A stretch of 60,000 bases of DNA, from contig NC_004722.1 in the NCBI RefSeq assembly GCF_000007825.1, positions 90,001 to 150,000 on the forward strand. The letters run 5' to 3'. The DNA is from Bacillus cereus ATCC 14579. GTDB taxonomy: Bacteria > Bacillota > Bacilli > Bacillales > Bacillaceae_G. The notes below the pieces were generated by a model. It saw only the letters and a list, made by a program, of their open reading frames with translations, had not been told where the DNA came from and did not search any database. This document shows, piece by piece, positions 49,651 through 58,274 of the stretch (position 1 is the first letter of the stretch; each line of letters starts with the position of its first letter). The translations under genes and the position numbers were made by a program.

Positions 49651-49765
49651 TTTTTCTGTATAGAATTTTCCCTTTTGTCTATAATGGATATGATGCATTA
49701 TCGAGAAATTTCGTACAGAAACATCGCTTGTTGTGCACAATCGGGAACTGCCTAAGGGGGACTTT

Positions 49766-49798
49766 CGGTTAGACAGGGGTTATACCTTTGTTTAACCG
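49766..49798 (+). promoter_or_regulatory. Leader hairpin before rpoA
   Basis: CGGTTA (49766-49771) pairs with TAACCG (49793-49798); inside, AGG and CCT can extend the pairing around TTATA. A TATAAT at 49680-49685 further up lacks a good -35. The 180-nt rpsK-rpoA gap is the longest in the alpha cluster and is otherwise featureless. Confidence 0.4.
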
Positions 49799-49830
49799 GG
49801 GTTTCGACGTTTTGAAGGAGGGTTTAGTTA

Positions 49831-50775
49831 ATGATTGAAATCGAAAAGCCGAAAATCGAAACGGTTGAACTTAACGAAGATGCTAAATATGGTAAATTCG
49901 TAATTGAACCGCTTGAGCGTGGATATGGTACTACTTTGGGTAACTCCTTACGTCGTATTCTTTTATCCTCACTCCCTGGTGCCGCTGTTACTGCTATCCA
50001 AATCGATGGCGTATTACATGAATTTTCAACAGTTGAGGGCGTAGTAGAAGACGTTACGACGATCATCTTAAACTTGAAAAAGTTAGCTCTTAAAATCTAC
50101 TCTGAAGAAGAGAAGACGTTGGAAATTGATGTACAGGGCGAAGGTATTGTCACAGCTGCTGATATTACTCACGATAGTGATGTAGAAATCTTAAATCCAG
50201 ATTTACACATTGCAACGTTAGCAAAAGATGCGCATTTCCGCGTGCGTTTAACTGCAAAGCGTGGCCGTGGGTATACGCCAGCTGATGCAAATAAAAGCGA
50301 AGATCAACCAATAGGAGTAATTCCTATTGATTCTATTTATACTCCAGTATCACGTGTGACTTACCAAGTGGAAAAGACACGTGTCGGACAAGTGGCTAAT
50401 TATGATAAGCTTACGCTTGATGTATGGACGGATGGAAGCATCGGGCCAAAAGAAGCTATCTCTTTAGGTGCCAAAATCTTAACTGAGCATTTAAATATCT
50501 TTGTTGGTTTAACTGATGAAGCACAAAATGCTGAGATTATGGTCGAGAAGGAAGAAGATCAAAAAGAGAAAGTTCTTGAGATGACTATCGAAGAACTAGA
50601 CCTTTCTGTTCGTTCTTATAATTGCCTAAAACGTGCAGGAATTAATACTGTACAAGAGCTTGCGAACAAAACAGAAGAAGATATGATGAAAGTTCGTAAC
50701 TTAGGACGTAAATCCTTAGAAGAAGTTAAACATAAACTTGAGGAATTAGGTTTAGGTTTACGTAAAGACGACTGA
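49831..50775 (+). CDS. rpoA: RNA polymerase alpha subunit
   Basis: A 314-residue subunit. The N-terminal assembly domain includes [19 protein letters not shown] and [21 protein letters not shown] linker near 225-240 precedes the C-terminal domain with [19 protein letters not shown] and [14 protein letters not shown], which binds UP elements, Spx and other regulators. Confidence 0.98.
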
Positions 50776-50810
50776 GGATTTAAACCCATCAACAAAGGAG
50801 GGAACTACGA

Positions 50811-51173
50811 ATGGCATACAGAAAATTAGGCCGTACAAGTGCGCAACGTAAAGCTATGTTACGTGATTTAGCTACTGATTTAATTATCAACGAGCGCATC
50901 CAAACGACAGAAACTCGTGCAAAAGAACTTCGTTCTGTAGTGGAAAAAATGATCACTTTAGGTAAACGCGGAGATCTTCATGCTCGTCGTCAAGCAGCAG
51001 CTTTCATTCGCAATGAAGTAGCTAACGCTGAGACTGGTCAAGATGCACTTCAAAAACTATTCGCTGATGTAGCTCCACGCTATGCTGAGCGCCAAGGCGG
51101 ATACACTCGTATTGCAAAAATTGGTCCACGTCGCGGAGACGCAGCACCAATGGTAATTATCGAGTTAGTATAA
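50811..51173 (+). CDS. rplQ: 50S ribosomal protein L17
   Basis: A 120-residue short bacterial L17. It starts [20 protein letters not shown] and ends [11 protein letters not shown]. Last gene of the alpha cluster; a terminator follows directly. Confidence 0.98.
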
Positions 51174-51181
51174 TGATAATT

Positions 51182-51232
51182 AAAAGGGCAGGACAGTTCT
51201 TTTCAAGAAACTGGTCATGGCCCTTTTTTTTA
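51182..51232 (+). terminator. Terminator after rplQ
   Basis: AAAAGGGC and GCCCTTTT close an outer helix around an inner CAGTT / AACTG hairpin, followed by T-rich TTTTAAA. It ends the ribosomal superoperon. Confidence 0.85.
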
Positions 51233-51276
51233 AATATAAAAATAGGCTAACTTGGCGAAGGAAAGGGTGCCTTCTA

Positions 51277-52119
51277 TTGAAAAAAGAGAAACTTCGGATA
51301 GAAAATATATCATTTCAATATCCTGGGGCAGCCACTTATGCATTAAAAGATGTTTCATTTTCCTTATATGAGGGAGAATGGGTATCTATTATTGGACAAA
51401 ACGGTTCAGGAAAGTCTACACTTGCAAAATTATTGAATGGTTTGTTTTTGCCAGAAGCAGGGACTATTACAGTAAATGATACAATGGTTTTATCAGAGGA
51501 AACGGTATGGGATGTTCGAAAACAAATTGGAATGGTATTTCAAAATCCAGATAATCAATTTGTTGGAACAACAGTGCAAGATGATGTTGTATTTGGCTTG
51601 GAGAATATCGGAATGCCAAGAGAACAAATGATTGAAAGATTAGAACAGGCCTTGCAACTTGTCCGTATGGAAGATTTTCTTAATGATGAGCCTCATTCCT
51701 TATCTGGTGGGCAAAAGCAGCGAGTGGCAATAGCAGGCGTTTTAGCACTTCAACCATCTATTTTAATATTAGATGAAGCAACGTCAATGTTAGACCCTCA
51801 AGGGAGACGTGAAGTAGTAGAAACGGTTAGACAACTTGTTACTCAAAAAGGTATTACCGTGTTATCAATTACGCACGATTTAGAAGAAGCGGCACAGTCA
51901 GATCGTGTCATTATTTTAAATAAGGGAGAAATATTAGAGGAAGGGACTCCAGAAAAAATTTTCAAATCCTCTCATATGCTCCAAGAAATTGGCTTAGATG
52001 TACCGTTTTCGGTGAAAATAGCAGAATTATTAAAAAGAAATGAAATTCTCTTGCAAAATACGCATCTTACAATGGAAAGCTTGGTGAACGAACTTTGGAG
52101 ATTACATTCCAAAAAGTAG
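51277..52119 (+). CDS. ecfA1: EcfA1, ATPase of the energy-coupling-factor transporter
   Basis: A 280-residue ABC ATPase. Walker A is GQNGSGKST near residues 40-48, the signature LSGGQKQR and Walker B ILILDEATSMLD. With EcfA2 and EcfT it energises uptake of vitamins and metals brought by exchangeable S-components encoded elsewhere. TTG 51277 (MKKEKLRIENI) follows GGAAAGGGTG and gives the family length; the upstream frame runs through the terminator. It overlaps ecfA2 by 25 nt. Confidence 0.95.
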   Translation: MKKEKLRIENISFQYPGAATYALKDVSFSLYEGEWVSIIGQNGSGKSTLAKLLNGLFLPEAGTITVNDTMVLSEETVWDVRKQIGMVFQNPDNQFVGTTVQDDVVFGLENIGMPREQMIERLEQALQLVRMEDFLNDEPHSLSGGQKQRVAIAGVLALQPSILILDEATSMLDPQGRREVVETVRQLVTQKGITVLSITHDLEEAAQSDRVIILNKGEILEEGTPEKIFKSSHMLQEIGLDVPFSVKIAELLKRNEILLQNTHLTMESLVNELWRLHSKK

Positions 52120-52976
52120 AACATCGTTATCAATATAAAACTCCATTTGAAAGACGCGCACTTTATGATGTAGACGTGTCGTTTCCAAGTGGGGGCTATT
52201 ATGCCATTATCGGTCATACTGGTTCAGGAAAGTCGACGATGATTCAACATTTAAATGGTTTATTGCAGCCGACAAATGGTACAGTTCAAATTGGTGAACA
52301 TTTGATTTCGGCAGGAAAGAAAGAAAAAAAGCTAAAGCCACTACGTAAAAAAGTAGGGGTTGTCTTTCAATTTCCAGAACATCAGTTGTTTGAAGAGACT
52401 GTGGAGAAAGATATTTGTTTCGGCCCTACTAATTTTGGAGTATCTGTAGACGAAGCAAGGCAAAAGGCTAGAAAGGCAATTGAACTTGTAGGGCTAGAAC
52501 CAGAACTGTTAACACGTTCTCCGTTCGAATTAAGTGGTGGACAAATGAGACGTGTTGCTATAGCGGGTGTACTGGCAATGGAACCTGAAGTGCTTGTATT
52601 AGATGAACCTACAGCAGGACTAGATCCAAAAGGGCAGAACGAACTTATGGAGATGTTTTATAAGCTGCACAAGGAGAAGGGTCTTACAGTCATCCTTGTA
52701 ACGCATAATATGGAGGATGCTGCTCAGTATGCGGAGCAGATTGTAGTTATGCATAAAGGAACGGTCTTTTTGCAAGGAAGTGCAGAGGAAGTATTTTCAC
52801 ATGCTGATGAACTAGAGAAAATTGGTGTGGATCTTCCTATGTCATTAAAGTATAAACGTGCAATTGAAGAGAAGTTTGGTATTTCAATTCCAAAGGCTAC
52901 CTTATCTTTAGAGGATCTTACTCATGAAGTTGTGCAGGTGTTACGAAAAGGTGGTCATGAATCATGCAGCAGTTGA
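52095..52976 (+). CDS. ecfA2: EcfA2, second ATPase of the ECF transporter
   Basis: A 293-residue ABC ATPase paralogous to EcfA1. Walker A is GHTGSGKST, the signature LSGGQMRR and Walker B VLVLDEPTAGLD. The Q-loop is VFQFPEHQLFEETV, the form typical of EcfA2. It begins with TTG 52095 inside ecfA1 and overlaps ecfT by 13 nt, so the three genes are tightly coupled. Confidence 0.95.
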   Translation: MEITFQKVEHRYQYKTPFERRALYDVDVSFPSGGYYAIIGHTGSGKSTMIQHLNGLLQPTNGTVQIGEHLISAGKKEKKLKPLRKKVGVVFQFPEHQLFEETVEKDICFGPTNFGVSVDEARQKARKAIELVGLEPELLTRSPFELSGGQMRRVAIAGVLAMEPEVLVLDEPTAGLDPKGQNELMEMFYKLHKEKGLTVILVTHNMEDAAQYAEQIVVMHKGTVFLQGSAEEVFSHADELEKIGVDLPMSLKYKRAIEEKFGISIPKATLSLEDLTHEVVQVLRKGGHESCSS

Positions 52977-53758
52977 TTATTGGGAGATATATCCCGGGGA
53001 ATTCACTTATTCATCAACTTGATCCACGTACGAAGCTGCTGATTGTCTTTTTATATGTATTTGTTGTTTTCTTAGCAAATAATGCGATTTCATATGGATT
53101 TTTATTTTTATATGCACTCATTGCTTTATTTTTTGCAAAAGTGCCGATTCGTTATGTACTTTCGGGCTTAAAACCAATTTTATGGATTTTTCTTTTTACA
53201 TTTTTCCTGCATATTTTTACAAATAAAGAGGGGGATGTACTATTCCAGCTTGGTTGGTTTTCGATATATGAAAAAGGATTAGAGCAAGGGATATACATTT
53301 CTGTACGATTCTTCGTTATTATTTTAATGACGACATTATTAACGTTAACGACGACACCTATTGAAATTACAGATGGTTTGGAGACGTTATTAAAGCCGTT
53401 GAAGCGTATAAAGGTTCCTGTTCATGAAATCGCATTAATGATGTCAATTTCTCTTCGTTTTATCCCGACATTAATGGATGAAACGAGTAAAATAATGAAA
53501 GCACAAGCGTCACGTGGTATTGATTTTGCCGGGGGACCGATAAAAGATAGAATGAAAGCTATTATTTCACTGCTCGTTCCTCTGTTTATCAGTGCTTTTA
53601 AGCGTGCAGAGGACTTAGCCATTGCGATGGAAGCTCGTGGATATCAAAGTGGTGAAGGACGTACTAAATTTAGGCAACTACGCTGGAAAACAAGCGATAC
53701 AGTAACGATTGTCAGCTTATTTTGTTTAGCTTGTATTTTGGCATGGGTGCGATCGTAA
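52964..53758 (+). CDS. ecfT: EcfT, transmembrane coupling subunit of the ECF transporter
   Basis: A 264-residue membrane protein with several hydrophobic helices in residues 25-135 and one at the C-terminus. The two Ala-Arg-Gly coupling-helix motifs that dock on the ATPases appear as AQASRGID and AMEARGYQ. The start MQQLIIGRYIPGNSLIHQLD with DPRTKL following is typical. The TAA overlaps an ATG of the truA frame. Confidence 0.96.
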   Translation: MQQLIIGRYIPGNSLIHQLDPRTKLLIVFLYVFVVFLANNAISYGFLFLYALIALFFAKVPIRYVLSGLKPILWIFLFTFFLHIFTNKEGDVLFQLGWFSIYEKGLEQGIYISVRFFVIILMTTLLTLTTTPIEITDGLETLLKPLKRIKVPVHEIALMMSISLRFIPTLMDETSKIMKAQASRGIDFAGGPIKDRMKAIISLLVPLFISAFKRAEDLAIAMEARGYQSGEGRTKFRQLRWKTSDTVTIVSLFCLACILAWVRS

Positions 53759-53772
53759 TGGAGAATAGAGAA

Positions 53773-54516
53773 ATGGATAGAATAAAATGTACGGTTGCAT
53801 ATGATGGCATGCATTTTTGTGGTTATCAAATTCAGCCGAACCATCGTACTGTTCAACAGGAGATAGAAAAAGCATTGCAGAAATTGCATAAGGGAGAACT
53901 TGTTCGTGTTCAGGCATCTGGTAGAACAGATTCTACAGTTCATGCAAAAGGACAAGTAATACACTTTGATACTCCTTTGTCTCTTGAAGAGTGGCAATGG
54001 AGTAATGCTTTAAACACAATGTTGCCAGATGATATTGTTATTAGGCAAGTAGAGAAAAAAACAGAAGAATTTCATGCACGTTACGGTGTTGAGAAAAAAG
54101 AATATCGTTATCGTGTATTATTATCAAAGACTGCGGATGTATTCCGTAGAAATTACGTATATCAATATCCATATCCGCTCGAAATCAACTCTATAAGAAA
54201 AGCAATTCCTTATTTTATTGGAACGCATGATTTTACTTCTTTTTGTTCGGCAAAAACTGACAAAAAAGATAAAGTGCGAACAATTTATGAAATCGAGTTA
54301 ATTGAACAAGATGATGAAATAATTTTTCGTTTTGTAGGTAATGGATTTTTATATAATATGGTCAGAATTATTGTTGGTACGTTACTTAGCGTAGGGCAAG
54401 GAAAGCTTGATCCTGATAGCATTCCAGAGATTTTAGCGAAACAAAATCGTCAGTTTGCTGGAAAGATGGCTCCAGGTCATGGGCTTTACTTGTGGGAGGT
54501 AAACTATAACAACTAA
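53773..54516 (+). CDS. truA: tRNA pseudouridine synthase A
   Basis: A 247-residue enzyme converting U38-U40 of the tRNA anticodon stem to pseudouridine. The catalytic Asp is D53 in ASGRTDSTVHA. The C-terminal FRFVGNGFLYNMVRIIVGT is the family signature. I chose ATG 53773 (MDRIKCTVAYDG), family-like in length. An ATG at 53758, overlapping the ecfT stop, would add five residues and cannot be excluded. The ecf-truA-rplM order is conserved in Bacillus. Confidence 0.95.
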   Translation: MDRIKCTVAYDGMHFCGYQIQPNHRTVQQEIEKALQKLHKGELVRVQASGRTDSTVHAKGQVIHFDTPLSLEEWQWSNALNTMLPDDIVIRQVEKKTEEFHARYGVEKKEYRYRVLLSKTADVFRRNYVYQYPYPLEINSIRKAIPYFIGTHDFTSFCSAKTDKKDKVRTIYEIELIEQDDEIIFRFVGNGFLYNMVRIIVGTLLSVGQGKLDPDSIPEILAKQNRQFAGKMAPGHGLYLWEVNYNN

Positions 54517-54534
54517 TCCTGGTGTAACATTTGC

Positions 54535-54563
54535 TTGACATTAGAAACTCAAAAGTATATCAT
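54535..54563 (+). promoter_or_regulatory. Sigma-A promoter of rplM-rpsI
   Basis: Consensus -35 TTGACA at 54535-54540 and -10 TATCAT at 54558-54563, spacer 17 bp. It lies just after the truA stop. Confidence 0.75.
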
Positions 54564-54572
54564 AACATATGG

Positions 54573-54638
54573 TATTGTTTCTAAAACCACGATTAGCCCC
54601 GGAAGGAAATCGTGTTTAAGATAAACAATAGATTTTTT
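54573..54638 (+). ncRNA. L13 leader (autoregulatory 5' UTR of rplM-rpsI)
   Basis: An outer helix pairs TATTGTTT (54573-54580) with AAACAATA (54623-54630). An inner hairpin pairs CACGATT (54588-54594) with AATCGTG (54608-54614) around GCCCCGGAAGG. GATTTTTT follows the outer helix, so the structure can double as an attenuator. Position and shape fit the Firmicute L13 leader; family assignment is from recall. Confidence 0.75.
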
Positions 54639-54668
54639 CTATGGAAAAGATAACGAGGAGGGAAACAC

Positions 54669-55106
54669 ATGCGTACGACTTTTATGGCAAAAGCTAACGA
54701 AGTTGAGCGTAAATGGTATGTGGTTGATGCTGAAGGTCAAACTTTAGGTCGCCTTGCTAGTGAAGTAGCATCCATTTTACGTGGTAAAAACAAACCTACA
54801 TTTACACCACACGTTGACACGGGTGATCATGTAATTATTATTAACGCTGAGAAAATTCATTTAACAGGTAATAAATTAAACGATAAAATTTACTACCGTC
54901 ACACTAACCACCCAGGTGGACTTAAGCAAAGAACAGCTCTTGAAATGCGTACAAACTACCCTGTACAAATGTTAGAGCTTGCAATTAAAGGCATGCTTCC
55001 AAAAGGACGCTTAGGCCGTCAAGTTTCTAAGAAACTTAACGTGTATGCTGGAGCAGAGCATCCACACCAAGCACAAAAACCAGAAGTTTACGAACTTCGC
55101 GGATAA
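54669..55106 (+). CDS. rplM: 50S ribosomal protein L13
   Basis: A 145-residue early-assembly protein. The family sequence includes [20 protein letters not shown] and [14 protein letters not shown]. It starts [14 protein letters not shown] behind GAGGAGGGAAACAC. Paired with rpsI as in nearly all bacteria. Confidence 0.98.
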
Positions 55107-55127
55107 TTAATTAAAGGAGGGCTTACT

Positions 55128-55520
55128 TTGGCACAGGTTCAATACTATGGCACTGGACGTCGTAAGAGTTCAGTAGCGCGCGTACGCCTAGTTCCAGGCG
55201 AAGGACGCGTTATCATTAACGGTCGTGATTTTGAAAACTATATCCCATTTGCTGCATTACGTGAAGTAGTGAAACAACCTCTAGTTGCAACAGAAACTTT
55301 AGGTAACTACGATGTACTTGTAAACGTAAATGGTGGTGGATACACTGGTCAAGCTGGTGCTATTCGTCACGGTATTTCTCGCGCTTTATTAAAAGCTGAT
55401 CCAGAATACCGTCTAACACTAAAACGTGCAGGTCTATTAACTCGTGACGCACGTATGAAAGAGCGTAAAAAATACGGTCTTAAAGGCGCACGTCGTGCAC
55501 CTCAGTTCTCAAAACGTTAA
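55128..55520 (+). CDS. rpsI: 30S ribosomal protein S9
   Basis: A 130-residue protein whose C-terminal tail (RAPQFSKR) reaches the P-site tRNA. It starts with TTG 55128 ([20 protein letters not shown]) behind AAAGGAGGGCTTAC. Confidence 0.98.
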
Positions 55521-55535
55521 TTTTTGCGAACTACA

Positions 55536-55566
55536 AACCCCAACCATTTTGGTTGGGGTTTTTTTA
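55536..55566 (+). terminator. Terminator after rpsI
   Basis: AACCCCAACCA (55536-55546) and TGGTTGGGGTT (55550-55560), then TTTTT. A strong symmetric hairpin. Confidence 0.92.
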
Positions 55567-55682
55567 TGTTTCATTCCTCTTTTGCAATTTTTATAGCTTG
55601 GAATATTTTAGTGCTACCGCCGCGCGTATGCTTCTTCTTTAGAAGTTTAGACTAATACGTATTAGGGAGGTTTATATGTACT

Positions 55683-56111
55683 ATGAATGTCATTGTCAGC
55701 TTACAAGAAAAACAAAAAGAAAAGCAGTTAAAATACGAGCGGAAGATGTTGCGGGAATTATCATTAAAAACATTGCGTTCAAATATTCGTGATGCCTTTC
55801 AAATGCAAGAGCTTCATCGTCAGTATGAAGATTACTGTATTGAATTAGGGATAGAATCTTATTTATTAGGAGCGAGATACAGTAAATTTGGTTATTATGG
55901 TGAATCGTTTTTTGATGTGAAATATAGAGCTTTAGAAGAAGAACAACAATTAACTGAAACGCTATTTCAATTTTTAACGAGTATGACTATGCGAGAAATA
56001 AAGTTGAAAGATGAGGAGTTACTTTTTGAATCTTGTCAGCAGTTTATAGGATTGTGGTGGCAAGAAGGGTATGAAAAAGGTGAAAGAAGATATCGATTAA
56101 AGCTTCATTAA
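55683..56111 (+). CDS. ybaK: YbaK, DUF2521-family protein of unknown function
   Basis: A 142-residue soluble protein. It has a charged coiled-coil-like N-terminus (SLQEKQKEKQLKYERKMLREL) and conserved-looking IESYLLGARYSKFGYYGES and WWQEGYEKGERR. It resembles B. subtilis YbaK, which occupies the same place before cwlD. Function unknown to me. The ribosome site GGGAGG (55665-55670) is 12 nt from this ATG. It is better spaced for an out-of-frame ATG at 55676 that opens only 38 codons; homology supports the 55683 frame. Confidence 0.8.
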   Translation: MNVIVSLQEKQKEKQLKYERKMLRELSLKTLRSNIRDAFQMQELHRQYEDYCIELGIESYLLGARYSKFGYYGESFFDVKYRALEEEQQLTETLFQFLTSMTMREIKLKDEELLFESCQQFIGLWWQEGYEKGERRYRLKLH

Positions 56112-56177
56112 GACAAGCATAAACTTTCCTCTTGTCCCATATAAGTAATTAGAGGGACTAGCTGGAGGAGGAAAGGT

Positions 56178-56891
56178 ATGAAGAGAATTCGAATTATCTC
56201 TTTTGCACTCGCTGCGGTTGTATTGTTTTTTTTAGTCAAGCAAGAATTTCAAATTACAAAATCGTGGCGAGCTTGGAATTTACCCTTATCAGGGAAAGTA
56301 ATTGTATTAGATGCTGGGCATGGTGGACCAGATGGAGGGGCTGTTGGTGGAAAGGATATTATAGAAAAGGATATTACGCTTGAAATTACAAAAAAGGTAC
56401 AAGACTATTTACAAGAACAAGGTGCACTAGTTATTTTAACGCGTGAGGGAGATTATGATTTAGCTAACAAAGATACAAAGTCATATAGTAGACGTAAAGC
56501 AGAGGATTTAAAAAAACGTGTAGAAATCATCAATAAACCTGATGTAGACTTTTTTGCAAGTATTCATTTAAATGCTTTAACTAGTAGTGGATCGAAAGGT
56601 GCACAAACGTTCTATTACCGCTCTTCGATTGAAAATGAACGTGCTGCAAAATTTATACAGGCTGAATTGAGAACAAGTTTAGAGAACACGAATCGTTCTG
56701 CTAAGACAATTTCGCATGTGTATTTATTAAAGTATTCTAAAACACCAGGTGCTTTAATTGAAGCCGGCTTTTTATCGAATGTGAACGAAAGGTATATGTT
56801 AAATTCGGAGAAATATCAGCAAAAGGTAGCAGCTGCAATATACCGTGGTATATTACGTTATTTCACGGAAAAAGGAAATCCTCCAGAATAA
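56178..56891 (+). CDS. cwlD: CwlD, N-acetylmuramoyl-L-alanine amidase for spore cortex
   Basis: A 237-residue amidase_3 enzyme. An N-terminal membrane/signal segment spans about residues 4-20. Zinc ligands are in VLDAGHGGPDGG (His), IEKDITLEI (Glu) and FFASIHLNA (His), and the catalytic Glu is in GALIEAGFLSN. It removes peptides from cortex muramic acid so that the deacetylase PdaA can form muramic delta-lactam. It needs GerD-region and sporulation expression in Bacillus. GGAGGAGGAAAGGT precedes the start. Confidence 0.95.
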   Translation: MKRIRIISFALAAVVLFFLVKQEFQITKSWRAWNLPLSGKVIVLDAGHGGPDGGAVGGKDIIEKDITLEITKKVQDYLQEQGALVILTREGDYDLANKDTKSYSRRKAEDLKKRVEIINKPDVDFFASIHLNALTSSGSKGAQTFYYRSSIENERAAKFIQAELRTSLENTNRSAKTISHVYLLKYSKTPGALIEAGFLSNVNERYMLNSEKYQQKVAAAIYRGILRYFTEKGNPPE

Positions 56892-56904
56892 GGAGGATTT
56901 TTTT
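56877..56904 (+). terminator. Terminator overlapping the end of cwlD
   Basis: AATCCTCC (56877-56884), loop AGAATAA containing the cwlD stop, GGAGGATT (56892-56899), then TTTTT. The 5' arm is coding sequence (last codons Asn-Pro-Pro). Confidence 0.85.
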
Positions 56905-57035
56905 GAGCTTCTCTCGTTAACGAAGTTTTCGGAAAATATGTTATACTGGAAATGTAAACGCATTTATTTCAAGAATACGCAGAGATAAATTCAATTAACA
57001 TTACGTTATTTTTCATACAGGGGGCTGGGCTAATT

Positions 57036-58103
57036 ATGGTAACGAAAGAGCAAGTGGTTGAAGCGTTAGAAGGGATTGTAGATCCGTTTTTACATAAAAC
57101 ATTAAAAGAAACAAGTGCAATTAAAGAGGTAACAGTCAAGCCAGAGAAGGAACATGTGAGTGTTAAAATTGCAATCGTAAAAACCGGTACAGCGGAACAA
57201 ATGCAGTTGCAGTCTGGAATTGTAAAGTTAGTAAAAGAACTTGGGGCAGCAACAGTTGGACTTCGTTTTGCAGAATTTACAGAAGAGGAATTGGCTCAGT
57301 TTGCACCGGAACAAGAAGAAGAGCAAAGTGAATCTTTATTGTCACCTAACTCAAAAACAACATTCTTAGCAGTAGCGAGTGGAAAAGGTGGCGTGGGAAA
57401 ATCAACTGTTTCCGTTAACCTTGCAGTTGCTTTAGCTCGTTTAGGAAAAAAAGTTGGTATTATTGATGCGGACATTTACGGTTTTAGTGTGCCAGACATG
57501 ATGGGGATAGAAAAACGTCCTATCGTAAGAGGTGACAAGATAATTCCGGTGGAACGTTTAGGTGTAAAGGTAATCTCAATGGGCTTCTTTGTAGAGGATA
57601 ATGCACCAGTTATTTGGAGAGGACCTATGCTTGGGAAAATGTTAAACCACTTCTTCACAGAAGTAGAATGGGGCGATTTAGATTATTTAGTACTAGATTT
57701 GCCACCAGGCACAGGTGATGTTGCGTTAGATGTGCACTCAATGTTGCCATCTTGCAAAGAGATTATTGTAACGACGCCTCATCCAACAGCTGCGTTTGTA
57801 GCAGCGCGTGCTGGAGCGATGGCATTGCGCACTGAACATAGTATTCTTGGTGTTGTTGAGAATATGGCATATTTTGAAAGTAAGGTAACTGGTGAGAAAG
57901 AATATGTATTTGGAAAAGGCGGGGGAGATAAGTTAGCTACCGAATTACAAACAAATGTTCTTGGTCGTATTCCACTGCAACAACCCGATTGGAATAAAGA
58001 AGACTTTGCTCCTTCAGTATATGAAGATACACATACAACGGGCATTATTTATAGTAAAATAGCTGAAACAGTAATTGATAAAACAGCTGTTACACAAAAA
58101 TAA
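57036..58103 (+). CDS. salA: SalA/Mrp-family P-loop ATPase (ApbC/NBP35)
   Basis: A 355-residue protein. An N-terminal DUF59/MIP18-like domain covers residues 1-85. An acidic linker and the Mrp ATPase domain follow, with the deviant Walker A ASGKGGVGKST near 113-123, DADIYGFSVPDMMG and DLPPGTGDV. I see no CxxC iron-sulfur motif near the C-terminus, as for B. subtilis SalA, which regulates scoC and exoprotease genes. An Fe-S carrier role is thus less likely but not excluded. Confidence 0.9.
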   Translation: MVTKEQVVEALEGIVDPFLHKTLKETSAIKEVTVKPEKEHVSVKIAIVKTGTAEQMQLQSGIVKLVKELGAATVGLRFAEFTEEELAQFAPEQEEEQSESLLSPNSKTTFLAVASGKGGVGKSTVSVNLAVALARLGKKVGIIDADIYGFSVPDMMGIEKRPIVRGDKIIPVERLGVKVISMGFFVEDNAPVIWRGPMLGKMLNHFFTEVEWGDLDYLVLDLPPGTGDVALDVHSMLPSCKEIIVTTPHPTAAFVAARAGAMALRTEHSILGVVENMAYFESKVTGEKEYVFGKGGGDKLATELQTNVLGRIPLQQPDWNKEDFAPSVYEDTHTTGIIYSKIAETVIDKTAVTQK

Positions 58104-58200
58104 AGTGAAACTTTAATCAGTGGGGTTCACCTGTTACTGACAACAATAAGGCTTTTGTTGCTAGTAAACCTTTCGCTTAATTAGAGGGGTCCATTTTGTC
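58104..58200 (+). repeat. Structured intergenic element, possible B. cereus-group dispersed repeat
   Basis: Right after the salA stop, AGTGAAACTTTAATCAG (58104-58120) followed by TGGGG resembles a sequence I recall seeing downstream of many B. cereus-group genes. A nested hairpin follows: GTTACT / AGTAAAC outside and CAACAA / TTGTTG inside (about 58133-58169). Copy number cannot be judged from this window. Confidence 0.35.
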
Positions 58201-58220
58201 TGTTAATAGCAAGATAAAGT

Positions 58221-58272
58221 AATAACGAGTGGACAATATATATATTATCCACTCGTTATTATAGTTATTATT
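58221..58272 (+). terminator. Convergent terminator between salA and gerD
   Basis: A 13-bp stem AATAACGAGTGGA (58221-58233) and TCCACTCGTTATT (58248-58260), with an inner AATATATATATT palindrome. It is followed on the + strand by TTATTATTTTTT. It serves salA, and by symmetry probably gerD on the other strand, though the T-tract there is weak. Confidence 0.8.
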
Positions 58273-58274
58273 TT

